Counted from the first letter of the stretch, positions 40,808 through 50,605 are shown. The stretch: 64,000 nucleotides of DNA from Aliamphritea spongicola (GCA_024347235.1 AP025283.1:2232001-2296000), one strand, 5' to 3'. A program made the numbers and translations. The notes: generated from the letters alone by a model not told the origin.

Positions 40808-41450
40808 ATGGCACTTGATACCTGGCTGATCTATTTACTGGCGGTTGCCGGCCTTACCCTGACCCCGGCCCGAACAGCCTGCTGGCGCTGACCCATGGCG
40901 CACTTTACGGGCACCGCCGTACCTGCCTGACTATTGCCGGCAGCTGTACGGGGTTCATGCTGATTGTGGCACTGTCTCTGCTGGGTATCGGTGCGTTGTT
41001 GCAAACCAGCGGCAGTATTCTGCTGATTATGAAGTGGCTTGGGGCTGCTTACCTGATCTATCTGGGCATTCAGGTGTGGCGCAGCCCGGTGATGTCCATG
41101 AATCAGCCTGCAGAACCAAAGCGGCGGAGTAATCTGGCGCTGTTCCGTGCTGGGTTCACGACGTCGGTTTCTAATCCTAAGGTTATTCTGTTTTTGCGGC
41201 GTTCTTTCCGCAGTTCATCGACCCTGAACGCTCACTGCTCACCCAGTTTGTGGTGATGGCCCTGACCATCGGCATGATTGAAGTAATTATAGAGTTCACC
41301 CTTGCCCGGGCAGCGTTCCAGCTGCGGCCAGTGCTGGAGCGTTCCGGCAAGATCTTCAACCGCTGCTGCGGCGGCATGTTCGCGGGGATTGGATTGGCCT
41401 TACCTTTAGTAACTAAGAGCCGTTTAGTAATTAAAATCAGGTGTGGTTAG
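40808..41450 (+). CDS. LysE/RhtB family amino-acid exporter (frameshifted)
   Basis: About 214 residues with six membrane helices. The family hallmark LTPGPNSLLALTHG appears after adding one C at accccgg (40862), and SVSNPKVILFFAAFFPQF after adding one T at tgttttt (41190). Proteins of this family export amino acids or homoserine lactone-like compounds. An acid-limiting exporter next to an N-acyl amino acid hydrolase would make sense as overflow relief; that is inference. Confidence 0.87.
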
Positions 41451-41609
41451 GGGATCAGACTGATCCCGGAAGCCGTGGCGGTTCTTCTAAACAACTTAAC
41501 TCTCTATTGTTTTAAGCTGACCCTGCGCTGTCTGGTTGTCTCGCTGATATATTTGGGCGTTTTGTGGTCACCTGATGATTAACGACAGTTTGTAGTATTC
41601 CGTTTATGA

Positions 41610-41649
41610 GTACATAATTATGTACATTACTGTGCATAAAATTATGTGC
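41610..41649 (+). promoter_or_regulatory. Operator of the yafN/yafO-like operon
   Basis: A perfect 16-bp palindrome, gtacataattatgtac (41610-41625), is followed 6 bases later by an imperfect one with the same cataa/ttatg core (41632-41649), just before the antitoxin start. Paired palindromes here are the usual site for autorepression by antitoxin and toxin-antitoxin complex. Confidence 0.7.
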
Positions 41650-41671
41650 GCGGGATTTACGGAGAAAGCAA

Positions 41672-41971
41672 ATGAGTACTCAGGCAATCTACGCTGAGCA
41701 AACTGTCAGTATTACTGAAGTGCGTAAGAATCCTTCTAAATATTTCACTGAGCAGCCAGTAGCGGTGTTGTCGAACAATAAGACTGCCGGTTACATGGTC
41801 AGTGCTGAAACATTTGAAATGCTGATTAAAGCGGTTGAGGCACAACAGGTACCGGCAGAGTTCAGAGCCAGCTTTCGTCCAAGCGCTGCCCGGCTTGAAG
41901 CGATTGCAGCGACAGGCAGGGAAGTATTGGAAACTGTCTCAGATGATGAATTGGGTGAATTCACTGAATAA
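41672..41971 (+). CDS. yafN: Phd/YefM-type antitoxin, YafN-like
   Basis: An intact 99-residue protein. The Phd/YefM N-terminus reads VSITEVRKNPSKYFTEQPVAVLSNNKTAGYMVSA in pieces, a DNA-binding fold that dimerises, and the C-terminal acidic tail would wrap the toxin. RBS cggagaa precedes ATG 41672. Its stop shares one base with the toxin start (41971). The partner identity as YafO supports the YafN assignment. Confidence 0.87.
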   Translation: MSTQAIYAEQTVSITEVRKNPSKYFTEQPVAVLSNNKTAGYMVSAETFEMLIKAVEAQQVPAEFRASFRPSAARLEAIAATGREVLETVSDDELGEFTE

Positions 41972-42365
41972 TGCGTATATTCAAAGGAAGAGTGCTTCAG
42001 GCACAGCTCACGGAACAAGAGCAAAACGCGTTAACCAATGACTTCAGACGCTATAAAATGACTGGCGAGCTGCCTGATACGTTTGGCAGAGACGCAGCAT
42101 ACGACCATCCGCATACACCACCGCTGATTCAAGCCGAACAGGTTCAGCATATACACCTGTTGGATAAATCCTGTCAGTGGGCCGTACATACCATCCAGTT
42201 CTACCGAACCAGTGACAAACATCTGGTGTATTGCCCGGGCGCTTTACATGACGATTGCTTTTACTGATGGCTATCCTGTCACCGGACGCCCATGCTCAGG
42301 CAAAAGATGCCAATGTCATGAGAAAACTGGGACTGATGGCTGAGAAGTTCCGAAATATCTATTAA
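41971..42365 (+). CDS. yafO: YafO-type ribosome-dependent mRNA interferase toxin (frameshifted)
   Basis: About 131 residues after adding one T to ttttac (42258). The sequence tracks E. coli YafO closely in layout: an LTEQEQNALTNDFRRYK helix, LPDTFGRDAAYDHP, the QVQHIHLLD strand, SDKHLVYCPGALHDD, and an end RKLGLMAEKFRNIY. YafO cleaves translated mRNA on the ribosome and stops protein synthesis. It is coupled to the antitoxin by a one-base overlap. The frame break, if real, would leave an inactive toxin; the homopolymer position argues for a sequence error. Confidence 0.87.
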
Positions 42366-42584
42366 AGATGCCGTTTATTTTGTTTGCTTCCACAGAGGCT
42401 GGCTACTGCTGGAGAGTTGTTTTGCGATGTTTTGCGATGATTTATCGCAGACTGCCCGTGAGCCAAAAGCCTGCCTTTCCGGGCAAAAGTTAAGATACAG
42501 GCGATAGCGATTCGCGATGCGAAGTAATAGGATAAGCCTCTGGCCATTCACTGCCAGATATTCGTATGTAGAAGGAAGTCAGTT

Positions 42585-43264
42585 ATGAACCATACAGTAC
42601 CAGGGAAAGTTGAAGTCGTATTAACCGGTAAGGCTGCCCTTACAGCCGGCCGGGCAAATCCAGCGCCATTCACAAAATCCCGGTGACCGGTGCGGTTGAA
42701 GTGATGGAGCTTGGGCTTGCTGGCGATGAACAGGCAGATTTACGGGTGCATGGTGGGCCTCACAAAGCGGTGCATATTTACCCGCGGGAGCATTACAGCG
42801 ATTGGCAGGAAGCGCTTGGATATCGTGCGGTGCTAGAAGAGGCAGGTGCCTTTGGTGAAAACCTCAGTAGCCGTGGCCTGACGGAAGAAACCGTGTGTAT
42901 GGGAGATCAGTACAGAATCGGCTCGGTACTGTTCGAAGTGTCTCAGGGGCGTCAGCCGTGCTGGAAACTGAATGACAGGTTTGACTGCAAAACCATGGCG
43001 AAGCAGGTGCAGGATACACGGCGTACCGGCTGGTATTTCCGGGTACTGGAGCCGGGCACCTTGCAGGCGGGTGATGATATCGTGCTGGTTTCGCGGCCGT
43101 GGCCACAATGGTCATTGGCCCGGTTTATGGGGCTGATCTATGACGGTGTGCTCGATGCTCCACAGTTACGGGAAGCGCTGCAGCTGCCACTGGTTGAGTC
43201 GTGGGAGAAGCTGCTGAAAAACGTCTGGAAAAAGCCGAAGTGGAAGACTGGTCTCCCCGGATAG
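42585..43264 (+). CDS. MOSC-domain protein, YiiM-like (frameshifted)
   Basis: About 226 residues. DLRVHGGPHKAVHIYPREHY and the cysteine block GRQPCWKLNDRF are the MOSC molybdenum-cofactor-binding core; YiiM-type relatives reduce N-hydroxylated compounds. One C in gctgccc (42637) restores PYSRPGKSSAIHKIPVTG. RBS gaagga lies before ATG 42585. A LysR regulator follows in the same direction. Confidence 0.88.
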
Positions 43265-43298
43265 ACGGGCCGGCTAAAGACTAACAGGCAGGTAAAAC

Positions 43299-44187
43299 AT
43301 GTCACTGAAAACACTGCGCACACTGACAGCCATCGCCCAGCAGGGCAGTTTTGCCGCTGCCGGAGAGAAGCTGGGCCTGACCCAGGCGGCGGTCAGTATT
43401 CAGGTTCGCCAGTTGGAAGACGAACTGGGGGCGCGGCTGTTTGATCGTATTGGCCGTAATCAGGTGCTGAATCCTGACGGTCGCAAGGTGCTGGAACGGG
43501 CGGAAAAATCCTCGGGCTGTACGATCAGTTAGGCGAGGGCATTGGCAGTGAAAGCCAGTACCGGGGCGAGCTGTTACTGGGGGCGGTATTCAGTATCCAG
43601 ACCGGCGGGCTGGGTTTGGTCCTGGCGCGGCTGCGGGAGCGCTTTCCCCATCTGAAAATTAAGATTCTGCGGGGCATGTCTATTGATCTGGCAGCCCGGG
43701 TGGAAAACGGCGAACTGGATGCCGTGCTCATCACCGAGCCGCAACAGGCAATACGTCCGGAGTTTTGCTGGCAGACGCTGGAGTCGGAGCCGTTTTACGT
43801 GGTTGGCCATAAAGATGTGCCCGCGCTGTCAGACAGTGAGATCCTGAGTCAGTATCCGTTTGTCCGGCTCGATCCGAGAGCCTGGGCGGGCAGCATGATC
43901 GACAATGAGTTGCGCCGCCGCCAAGTTCAGACCAACGAAATGATGGAGCTGGATTCGTTGCAGGGGCGCTGAACATGGTTAAGCAGAATCTCGGTGTCAC
44001 GGTGATGGCGCTGGGTAAATACCGCAGTGAGCAACTGAGCAGTGAATTCCGGCTGGTGCCTTTCGGTGATCCGGTCATCTATCGGAATATCGGCATTTAT
44101 CAGCGCCGTGATCATGCCCGGCAGGGGCTGATTCAAGTGTTGATCGATGAATTCACCGAAGCCTTTATTGAAAGCTCAGACGTTTGA
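43299..44187 (+). CDS. LysR family transcriptional regulator (frameshifted)
   Basis: About 296 residues. The helix-turn-helix is GSFAAAGEKLGLTQAAVSIQV; the effector-binding domain begins near residue 90. Two breaks: gaaaaatcc (43503, one A; restores AEKILGLYDQLGEG) and caggggcgc (43962, one G; restores SLQGALNMVKQN). It lies between a MOSC gene and an AEC-type transporter and may regulate the latter, which starts 119 bases downstream. Confidence 0.88.
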
Positions 44188-44306
44188 GTTAATTCATAAA
44201 ATAATTTTAACAATTAAGCTAAAAAGTATAATTTTTATTATTTGTTAAGCAGGCGTAAGCTAGGCGGAAATTACTTCTTCTGCTATGTGTTTAGTCGGAG
44301 CCTGCC

Positions 44307-45231
44307 ATGCCTCTTGCCATCGAAGCCCTTATTCCCGTTACTCTGACCGTGTTCATCGGTTTTTGGCCCGCCACCATTTTAATGTGGGTGAAGTGTCTGG
44401 GCGGGCATTGAAAAGCTGACTTACTATCTGTTCGCGCCTTCGTTGCTGGTGGTGTCACTGGCGAATAAATCCCTGCAGGATCTGGCCTGGTTTGAAGTGT
44501 TTGCCACCCTGGTGATGGCGCTGTTGCTGTGTAGCGCGGTGATCGTGTTGTGGCAGAGCCTGATCCGGCCGGTGGATATGCCGTCTTTCACTTCGGTGTT
44601 TCAGGGGAGTCCGGTTTAACAGTTTTGTGGCGCTGGCACTGGCGGATAACCTGTTTGGCGCTCAGGGGCTGATGGTCGGTGCGCTGGCAACAGTGGTAAT
44701 CGTCATATCCGTGAACATTCTTAGTGTGTCTGTTTTCTCGGTGGCGAACCGTCGTCAGGGAACTGGCTGCAGTTGCCGTATCAGTTAATTACTAATCCGC
44801 TGATTATCGGTTGCCTGATTGGTCTGACCCTGAACCTCACCGGTATCGGTCTGACAACCTCGCTGGACAATCTGTTGCTGATGCTGGGTAAAACCGCACT
44901 GCCCATGGCGTTGCTGGCGGTGGGGGCGGCGTTACGGCTGGGCAACATTGGTAGCAGCATTGAAATGATCGCTTTTACCTCGGTGATGCAGTTTCTGTTT
45001 AAACCGGTGGCGGCGTTGCTGATTGGCCAGTGGCTGGGCCTTGAAGGGCTGACGGTGATCATCGTGGTGATTTTTATGGCGGTTCCTACAGCACCCTCAG
45101 CGTATGTACTGGCCCGGCAGCTTGGCGGAAATGCCCCCGCGATGGCGTCGATCATTACCGTTCAGACCCTGATTGCCTTCGTGACCTTACCCATTACCCT
45201 GAGCTTATTGTTACCCATGCTTAACGCCTGA
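44307..45231 (+). CDS. AEC family transporter (frameshifted)
   Basis: About 309 residues with ten membrane helices, related to auxin efflux carriers and malonate/malate permeases. The family blocks YYLFAPSLLVVSLANK, VRFNSFVALALADNLFG and TAPSAYVLARQLGGN appear in order. Five bases are missing: ttttt (44355), aaaa (44411), two in gggg (44604) and ggg (44758). The gggg site needs two added bases to keep the family's QGxVRFN spacing. The substrate is unknown. Confidence 0.85.
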
Positions 45232-45363
45232 GTGGCCGAAACAGAATTCGCTGGGAATTTGCGCAATTATTAAGCTGTTTTGTCGTATTCAGTAAGCGTT
45301 GGGATTCACCTTTGCTATACTCCCGCGCCTTCACGGCCCGGCCGTATCTGCTTAAGGTTAACA

Positions 45364-46050
45364 ATGATCACTCACGATTTTTATACAATGCCGTCGGCAT
45401 GCTCAGTTCGCTGATGTTTCTTGGTTGTCTGTTCGGGTTGGTTAAACAGTACCGCCGTATTAACAGCCGTAAAAGAGGTTCAGGCAGGGGAAGCGGGTTA
45501 CGCGACCCGTTCTCTGTCGGTGAACAGTTTCTTTTCAAGCTTTATCGCTTTCTATGCGTTCTTCCTGTATTCCATCATGCTGCAGGAGATTGATTACTAT
45601 CTGTTTGTGACCCGCTTACTGGCGGCGTCCATGACCCTGGTGGTGCTGTTTGAGATCTTCCGCGACCGTAAACCGCTCTCACAGCGTTTGCCGTTTTTAT
45701 CCGGTGTGCTGTTAATGGCGGTTGCTGTGCTGTGTATCGGTGTCCGAGAGGATATGCTGTTTATCGGCCGTTCGGCCTCTATCTTCCTGGCGGTGGGTGC
45801 GACGCTGATTATGCTGCAGGGCGGGATTCAGCAGATCCGTAAGATCCGGCAGGAACAGTCTGTCGGTGCATTGTCACTGTCGATGAATGTGATTTTTGCG
45901 CTGAAAGATGTGTCTAATATCGCCTTTGGCCTGGTAATCGGTTTTGCTGATGGCTGGCCGCTGATCATGACCGGCACCGTGAGTGCGCTGACCAAAGCGG
46001 CGGTGATCATGCAGTTTTATTTCTTCAGGGAAAAGCCGGTCGCGGCTTGA
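45364..46050 (+). CDS. Multi-pass membrane protein with PQ-loop/SWEET-like tail (frameshifted)
   Basis: About 229 residues with seven hydrophobic stretches. The C-terminal segment SLSMNVIFALKDVSNIAFGLVIG then LTKAAVIMQFYF resembles a PQ-loop/SemiSWEET-like repeat, but the motif is weak. ATG 45364 is used; the first break is at gattttt (45383, one T) and a second joint near 45445 needs two bases (expected LVKTVPAVLTAVKEVQ). The gene is followed by a terminator. Function not established. Confidence 0.65.
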
Positions 46051-47014
46051 TCCCGGCAAATAATAACAGGGGCCCAGCTCTTAGCTGAGCTCCTGTTTTT
46101 ATTGTGCTGACGCACGACCCATTCTGCCAGGCCGATCCCGGCCAGCACCATGACCAGTCCTATCATGTGATAGATCTTAAAGGCTTCACCCAGCACTACC
46201 ACTGCCATCAGAGCACCGAAGATCGGCACCAGATTAATGAAAATCCCACCCCGGTTAGCGCCAATGCGCGCCACCCCTTTGGCATAAAACAGCTGCGCCA
46301 GGAAGGACGGGAAAATAGCCACATAAATAATCAGCAGAAAGTTATCTGCGGTGATTTCCGGTAAGCCCCGGCTCTGGGTATTCCAGGCAATCAGTGGCAT
46401 CAGCACAGCCAGCGAGACTACCGCAAGAGAGAATATAAAGCTCAGGTCGTGAATTTGTGGCCGCCAGCGCAGGCTGACGCTGTACACAGAGTAAAAGACG
46501 ATGGCGATGATCATGATGGCATCACCCCGGTTCAGGCCCTCATTGAGCAAGATGGCCGGGTTGCCCTGGGTGACGGTGATCACAACACCGATGGTGGCAA
46601 TTACCACGCCGAGAATCTGCAGGCCAAATACCTGCTGGCTGAATAAAATACGGTTCAGCACCATGATGAAGACCGGAATCGCTGCCTGCTCGATGGAGAC
46701 ATTAATGGCACTGGTGTAGTGCAGGGCACCATACAAACAAAGGTTAAAGCCGACAAAGCCGAAACCGCCCATCAGGCACAGTTTCCACCAGTTCTCCCGG
46801 ATGACTGGCCAGTCTTTTTCAGATGGCTACGGGCAATAAAGCCGATCAGGGCGACCGCAAATACCCAACGCAGGAAAGTAAATTCAATGGCGTTCCACTC
46901 AGTAGCGGCCAGTTTACCTACCACCGCATTACCGCCCCAGAACAGCGGGGCCAGTGTCAGCAGCAGGTAAGGAGACGATAAAGCGGTATTACGTGAATCT
47001 GACACTTGGTTCAT
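46017..47014 (-). CDS. EamA/DMT-family transporter (frameshifted)
   Basis: About 332 residues with ten membrane helices in two EamA repeats. The opening LTLAPLFWGGNAVVGKL and second-repeat ANRGGIFINLVPIFGALMAV are typical of metabolite exporters. One base near 46800 joins the repeats (expected WPVIRENWWKLCLMGG). I start at ATG 47014; TTG 47041 is upstream in frame. The last 25 codons run through a strong terminator and overlap the convergent gene, so the true stop may be earlier if another base is missing. Confidence 0.85.
46065..46100 (+). terminator. Rho-independent terminator after the PQ-loop-like gene
   Basis: Arms aacagg/cctgtt (46065-46070, 46092-46097) with an inner cagct/agctg stem form a long hairpin followed by a T run. 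It sits inside the annotated 3' end of the opposing EamA frame. Confidence 0.8.
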
Positions 47015-47159
47015 CCGTGGGGCCAATTGAGAAACCGACAATACTGAAGTAAAAATACATACTTGTCAGCACAAAGTTTGCGGGTATGCTTTTGGCAGGA
47101 ACCAGAGTTTCAGGTCTGGATGAACGGAAGCAACTGAACAGATGTTCAGGGAGTCTCAA

Positions 47160-47376
47160 ATGGATTACTTAATCGCCGCTATTATTGCACTGCTGGTGTT
47201 TTTATTGCTCAGACATTTGCTGTTAAGGCCTGGCTCTGAGAAGCCGGTACGCTATACCGCCCGTGAGTAGCAGCGCTGACCGTAGAAGAGATAATAGGCA
47301 CGATACAGGTGGCAGTATTGAAGCCAGCCGTACAGATTACAGCGATTCTGGCGGTGATGGTGGCGGCGGAGACTGA
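47160..47376 (+). CDS. Small single-pass membrane protein with Gly/Asp-rich tail (frameshifted)
   Basis: ATG 47160, behind gggag, opens a 36-codon frame with one membrane helix (LIAAIIALLVFLLLRHLLL). Immediately after its stop another frame continues SSADRRRDNRHDTGG and ends SDSGGDGGGGD at 47376, an ending seen in small gammaproteobacterial membrane proteins. Joining them needs two added bases or one removed near 47268, and no obvious run is there, so this joint differs from the others. Total about 72 residues. Function unknown. Confidence 0.55.
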
Positions 47377-47416
47377 ATAAATAGCAGACTGAATAGCAGA
47401 CGGATCAGGAGGCAGC

Positions 47417-47814
47417 ATGTTAAAAGGGTTGAACCATATAACGCTGGCGGTCAGGGATGTGGATGTATCCCTGGCTTTCTATGTTGATCTGCTGGGTTTT
47501 ACCGGCCATGTGAAGTGGGACCGGGGCGCGTATCTTTCCGTGGGGAACTGTGGCTGTGCCTGTCACTGGATGAGCCTGATGTAAGGCAGGATTATAGCCA
47601 TATTGCCTTTGATGCCAGTGAAGCAGACTTTCCCCGGATTACACAGTGTTTACAGAATGCCGGTGTGACCTGCTGGAAAACCAATCAGAGTGAAGGGGAT
47701 TCCCTGTATGTGCTTGACCCGGACGGGCATAAACTTGAGATCCACTGTGGTAATCTTCGCTCACGTCTGGAAGCGCTGGAGAAGGAGCCCTATACGGGGC
47801 TTGTCTGGCTTTAA
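47417..47814 (+). CDS. fosA: FosA-type fosfomycin glutathione/thiol transferase (frameshifted)
   Basis: About 132 residues, a VOC-fold Mn(II) enzyme. One G in gtgggg (47541) gives the whole family alignment: [71 protein letters not shown] and PYTGLVWL, taken in pieces. The metal ligands are the His of LNHITL, the His of YSHIAF and the Glu of KLEIH. It should open the epoxide of fosfomycin with a thiol. RBS aggagg precedes ATG 47417. A chromosomal, non-mobile setting suggests intrinsic rather than acquired resistance. Confidence 0.9.
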
Positions 47815-47834
47815 AATTAAAAATTACTAATATT

Positions 47835-47858
47835 ATATTTCAATAAATATTGAAATAT
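47835..47858. promoter_or_regulatory. ArsR-type operator upstream of the arsR gene
   Basis: The palindrome atatttcaata-aa-tattgaaatat has perfect 11-bp arms and lies about 100 bases before the regulator start. A related site precedes the permease gene. Confidence 0.7.
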
Positions 47859-47956
47859 GGTTTCTGCTGAACTATTCTTGCCACAGCTGAACAGTTGCTG
47901 TGGTTGGTTGCTGGCTCACAGAAGTCGGTTCAGCTCAGCAATACAACGCGTATGGA

Positions 47957-48259
47957 ATGACAATGGAACATGAACTGGCCGCACAGCGGCTTGCGGAATT
48001 AGGCCATACCACCCGTCTGGCGGTATTCAGATTGTTGGTAAGAGCTGGCCGTGATGGTTTGCCGGTTGGGGATATTCAGAAGCATCTGGATGTCGCCGGG
48101 CCGACTCTGTCTCATCACATCAACCGGCTCAAAGGCGTAGGGCTACTGACCCAGCGACGGGAAGGGCGCACGTTGTACTGTGTGCCACAGATGGATGCGC
48201 TGCGGGAGCTGACCGGATTCCTGGAGTCAGAGTGCTGTACCCTGAATGTATCTGAGTAA
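47957..48259 (+). CDS. ArsR/SmtB family repressor with C-terminal ECC motif
   Basis: An intact 100-residue winged-helix protein. The recognition region is HLDVAGPTLSHHINRLKGVGLL, and the wing reads REGRTLYCV. A cysteine pair in ESECCTLNV at the C-terminus, with the wing cysteine, could form a thiol site for As(III) or a related soft metalloid. It has palindromic operators both in front of itself and in front of the permease downstream, which suggests autoregulation. ATG 47957 and ATG 47963 are both possible starts. Confidence 0.9.
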   Translation: MTMEHELAAQRLAELGHTTRLAVFRLLVRAGRDGLPVGDIQKHLDVAGPTLSHHINRLKGVGLLTQRREGRTLYCVPQMDALRELTGFLESECCTLNVSE

Positions 48260-48330
48260 GCCATTGCCGTTAGCAGACTGTTAAGCGCGACATAACGCAG
48301 CCATCGCCGGCTGCATTTTTTAGCTATATA

Positions 48331-48350
48331 TTTTGATATTTATTGAATTG
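48331..48350. promoter_or_regulatory. Second ArsR-type operator, upstream of the permease
   Basis: ttttgatatttattgaattg carries the right half tattgaa of the operator at 47835 and a degenerate left half, 26 bases before the permease start. Confidence 0.5.
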
Positions 48351-48375
48351 TAAAATTAAAGTAGAGGATACTGAT

Positions 48376-49346
48376 ATGTCTGCCGATCGCTTTCTGACAC
48401 CAGACATGCAGGCAATGCTTGCAGAAAGCAGCCTGATGTTTCTGCAGTTGTTTACTGAGCTGACTGTTCTGTTTCTGGCGATCAGCTTTGTAGTAGGGCT
48501 GATTAATCAGAAACTGCCTGCAGAAAAATACAGCGGTTACTAGGCGCCCGCAGTGGCAGGGGCTACCTCACAGCGGCGGGGCTGGGGGCGGTGACGCCGT
48601 TTTGCAGCTGCTCGACCATCCCTATGCTGGTTGGGTTGTTGAAAGCCCGGGCGGGATTTGGGCCGACAATGACCTTTCTCTTTACCTCACCGTTGCTCAA
48701 CCCGATTGTGATTGCGTTGTTCATTCCGGTACTCGGGCTGAAAGTTACCCTCTGGTACGCGGGGCTGGCGCTGACAGCATCGCTGCTGGCTGGGTATCTG
48801 CTACAGCTTTTCCGTTTTGATCGCTTTATTAAGGCTGAGATGCTGGAATCACAACCGTCTGGCTGTGGTTCCAAGTCATCCGGCAGCAGCTGTTCATCTG
48901 ACGGTGGCGGCTGCAGTACGCCGGCACCGGTATCTGTCTGGCAGAAGGCATGGGCAGACAGTTGGAGCCTGTTTAAGAGCATGTTTCCGTATATGGTCAT
49001 CGCCATGCTGATTGGTGCGTTTGTACACGGCTTTGTACCGGCGGACTTCTTTGCAGAAGTGGCCAGTGCAGATAACCCGGCAGCGGTGCCGGTGGCGGCA
49101 CTGATTGGCATTCCGCTGTATATGCGGGTCACAGCGATCATGCCACTGGTGGGCTCTTTTCTGGCCAAAGGTGTGAGCATGGGGGCGATTATCGCACTGG
49201 TGATTGGCAGTGGCGGTGCCAGCCTGCCGGAAGTTATTTTGTTGCGGCGGTTATTTTACTGGCCATTACTGGCCGCGTTTCTGGCGGTGATTTTCAGTAT
49301 GGCGGTGATCGGCGGTTTTGCTTTTGACCATATCATTGTGGTTTAG
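48376..49346 (+). CDS. ArsP/YraQ-family permease with cysteine-rich loop (frameshifted)
   Basis: About 323 residues and eight or more membrane helices. The PF03773-type core VTPFCSCSTIPMLVGLLKA and TSPLLNPIVIALF are clear, and a central cytoplasmic loop is rich in Cys, Ser and Gly (SGCGSKSSGSSCSSDGGGC). Relatives export trivalent organoarsenicals. One A in gaaaaatac (48526) joins the two frames (EKIQRLLGARSG). Control by the upstream ArsR protein is likely. The exact substrate is inferred from family and neighbour. Confidence 0.88.
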
Positions 49347-49372
49347 GAGGTGGTTCATCTTTAGGGGAATGG

Positions 49373-49402
49373 AAAACGCCGCAGCACTGGCTGCGGCGTT
49401 TT
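49373..49402. terminator. Bidirectional terminator between the permease and hmp
   Basis: Perfect 12-bp arms aaaacgccgcag (49373-49384) and ctgcggcgtttt (49391-49402) with a 6-nt loop lie between convergent genes, with A and T ends serving both strands. Confidence 0.9.
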
Positions 49403-49417
49403 GTGATTCAGCGGTTA

Positions 49418-50605
49418 TCAGAAGTCCTGATGGGGGCCGAATACTTCGTAGTGGATCTGGTCTTCAGCAGCGCCCAGGTTGAGCAACTGCTGCTTGATAA
49501 AGCGCATGAAAGGCGTTGGACCACACAGGTAGAAGTCGCCATCGTTTAGCGGCAACTCTTCTTTGATCAGGCTCAGGTCCATCAGGCCGTGATGGGTGTT
49601 TGCTGCGTCGCTGTGATCCTGGTTGTACCAGGTGTGCGCGGTCAGCGGCAGTACCTCTGCAAGCTGGTTTACCCGTTTACGGAAAGAGTGTTGCTCAACG
49701 TTTTCACAGGCGTGCAGGTAATGAATCGGCTGGCTGTAGCCCTGTTTGGCCAGGGTCTCCAGAATGCTGATCATGGGTGTCAGGCCGACACCGGCTGAAA
49801 TCGCTACGACCGGGCGCTGACGGTCGGTAAACAGGAAGTCACCGGCCGGTGCCAGCAGTTCCACTTCCTGATTCAGCCGCAGGCCGTCGTGCAGGTAGTT
49901 AGACACCTGACCGGGTACCCCCATGGCTTCACGTTTGACGGAGATCCGGTAGGTTTCACCGTTGGGGGTGTCTGACAGGGAGTACTGGCGGATTTCAATA
50001 TGCTCGCTGGTGGTCGGTTTTACTTTCACGCCCAGGTACTGTCCTGGCTGATAACCGATGACCGGCTGGCCATCGACCGGTTCAAATACCAGGCTTTTAA
50101 CCAGTTCTGATTCAATGCGTTTTTCGATCAGGCGGAAACGGCGGGGGCCGCTCCAGCCGCCGTCTGCTGCTGCACGCTCAGTGTACAGTTCGCTTTCACG
50201 GCCAATGAATACAGAGGCCAGCAGGCCATAGGCGGCGACCCAGGCTTCTTCGATTTCCGGTGTGAAGGCATCCGCAGCCAGTTCACGCAGGGTTTCGATC
50301 AGGTGGTGGCCGACAATGTCATAGTGCTCCGGCCGAATATTGAAGCTGGTATGTTTCTGGGCAATGCGTTCGACAGCGGCCGTTAATACCGGCAGATTAT
50401 CAATATGGGTGGCATAGGCGGCCAGTGCGTTGAACAGCGCCACTGACTGACCACCGCTGTGCTGGTGGCTCATGTTAAAGATGTCTTTCAGCTCTGGGTT
50501 ATGCGTAAACATCCGTACATAAAAATGATCGGTAATCTGACTGCCAACACTCTCCAGCAGGGGGATAGTGCTTTTAACGGTGTCGATGTGTTGCTGGGAT
50601 AGCAT
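49418..50605 (-). CDS. hmp: Flavohemoprotein, nitric oxide dioxygenase
   Basis: An intact 395-residue Hmp. The globin domain (1-137) has the heme-side histidines in the regions RPEHYDIVGHHL and AQKHTSF. The FAD domain (about 150-255) carries RQYSLSDTPNG, and the NAD domain (about 260-395) has SAGVGLTPMISIL, FYLCGPTPFM and the C-terminal EVFGPH. Hmp converts NO and O2 to nitrate with NAD(P)H. RBS aagga lies seven bases before ATG 50605. It is the second gene of a unit with a sigma-54-type promoter and NorR-type sites, divergent from norR. Confidence 0.97.
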   Translation of the reverse strand: MLSQQHIDTVKSTIPLLESVGSQITDHFYVRMFTHNPELKDIFNMSHQHSGGQSVALFNALAAYATHIDNLPVLTAAVERIAQKHTSFNIRPEHYDIVGHHLIETLRELAADAFTPEIEEAWVAAYGLLASVFIGRESELYTERAAADGGWSGPRRFRLIEKRIESELVKSLVFEPVDGQPVIGYQPGQYLGVKVKPTTSEHIEIRQYSLSDTPNGETYRISVKREAMGVPGQVSNYLHDGLRLNQEVELLAPAGDFLFTDRQRPVVAISAGVGLTPMISILETLAKQGYSQPIHYLHACENVEQHSFRKRVNQLAEVLPLTAHTWYNQDHSDAANTHHGLMDLSLIKEELPLNDGDFYLCGPTPFMRFIKQQLLNLGAAEDQIHYEVFGPHQDF

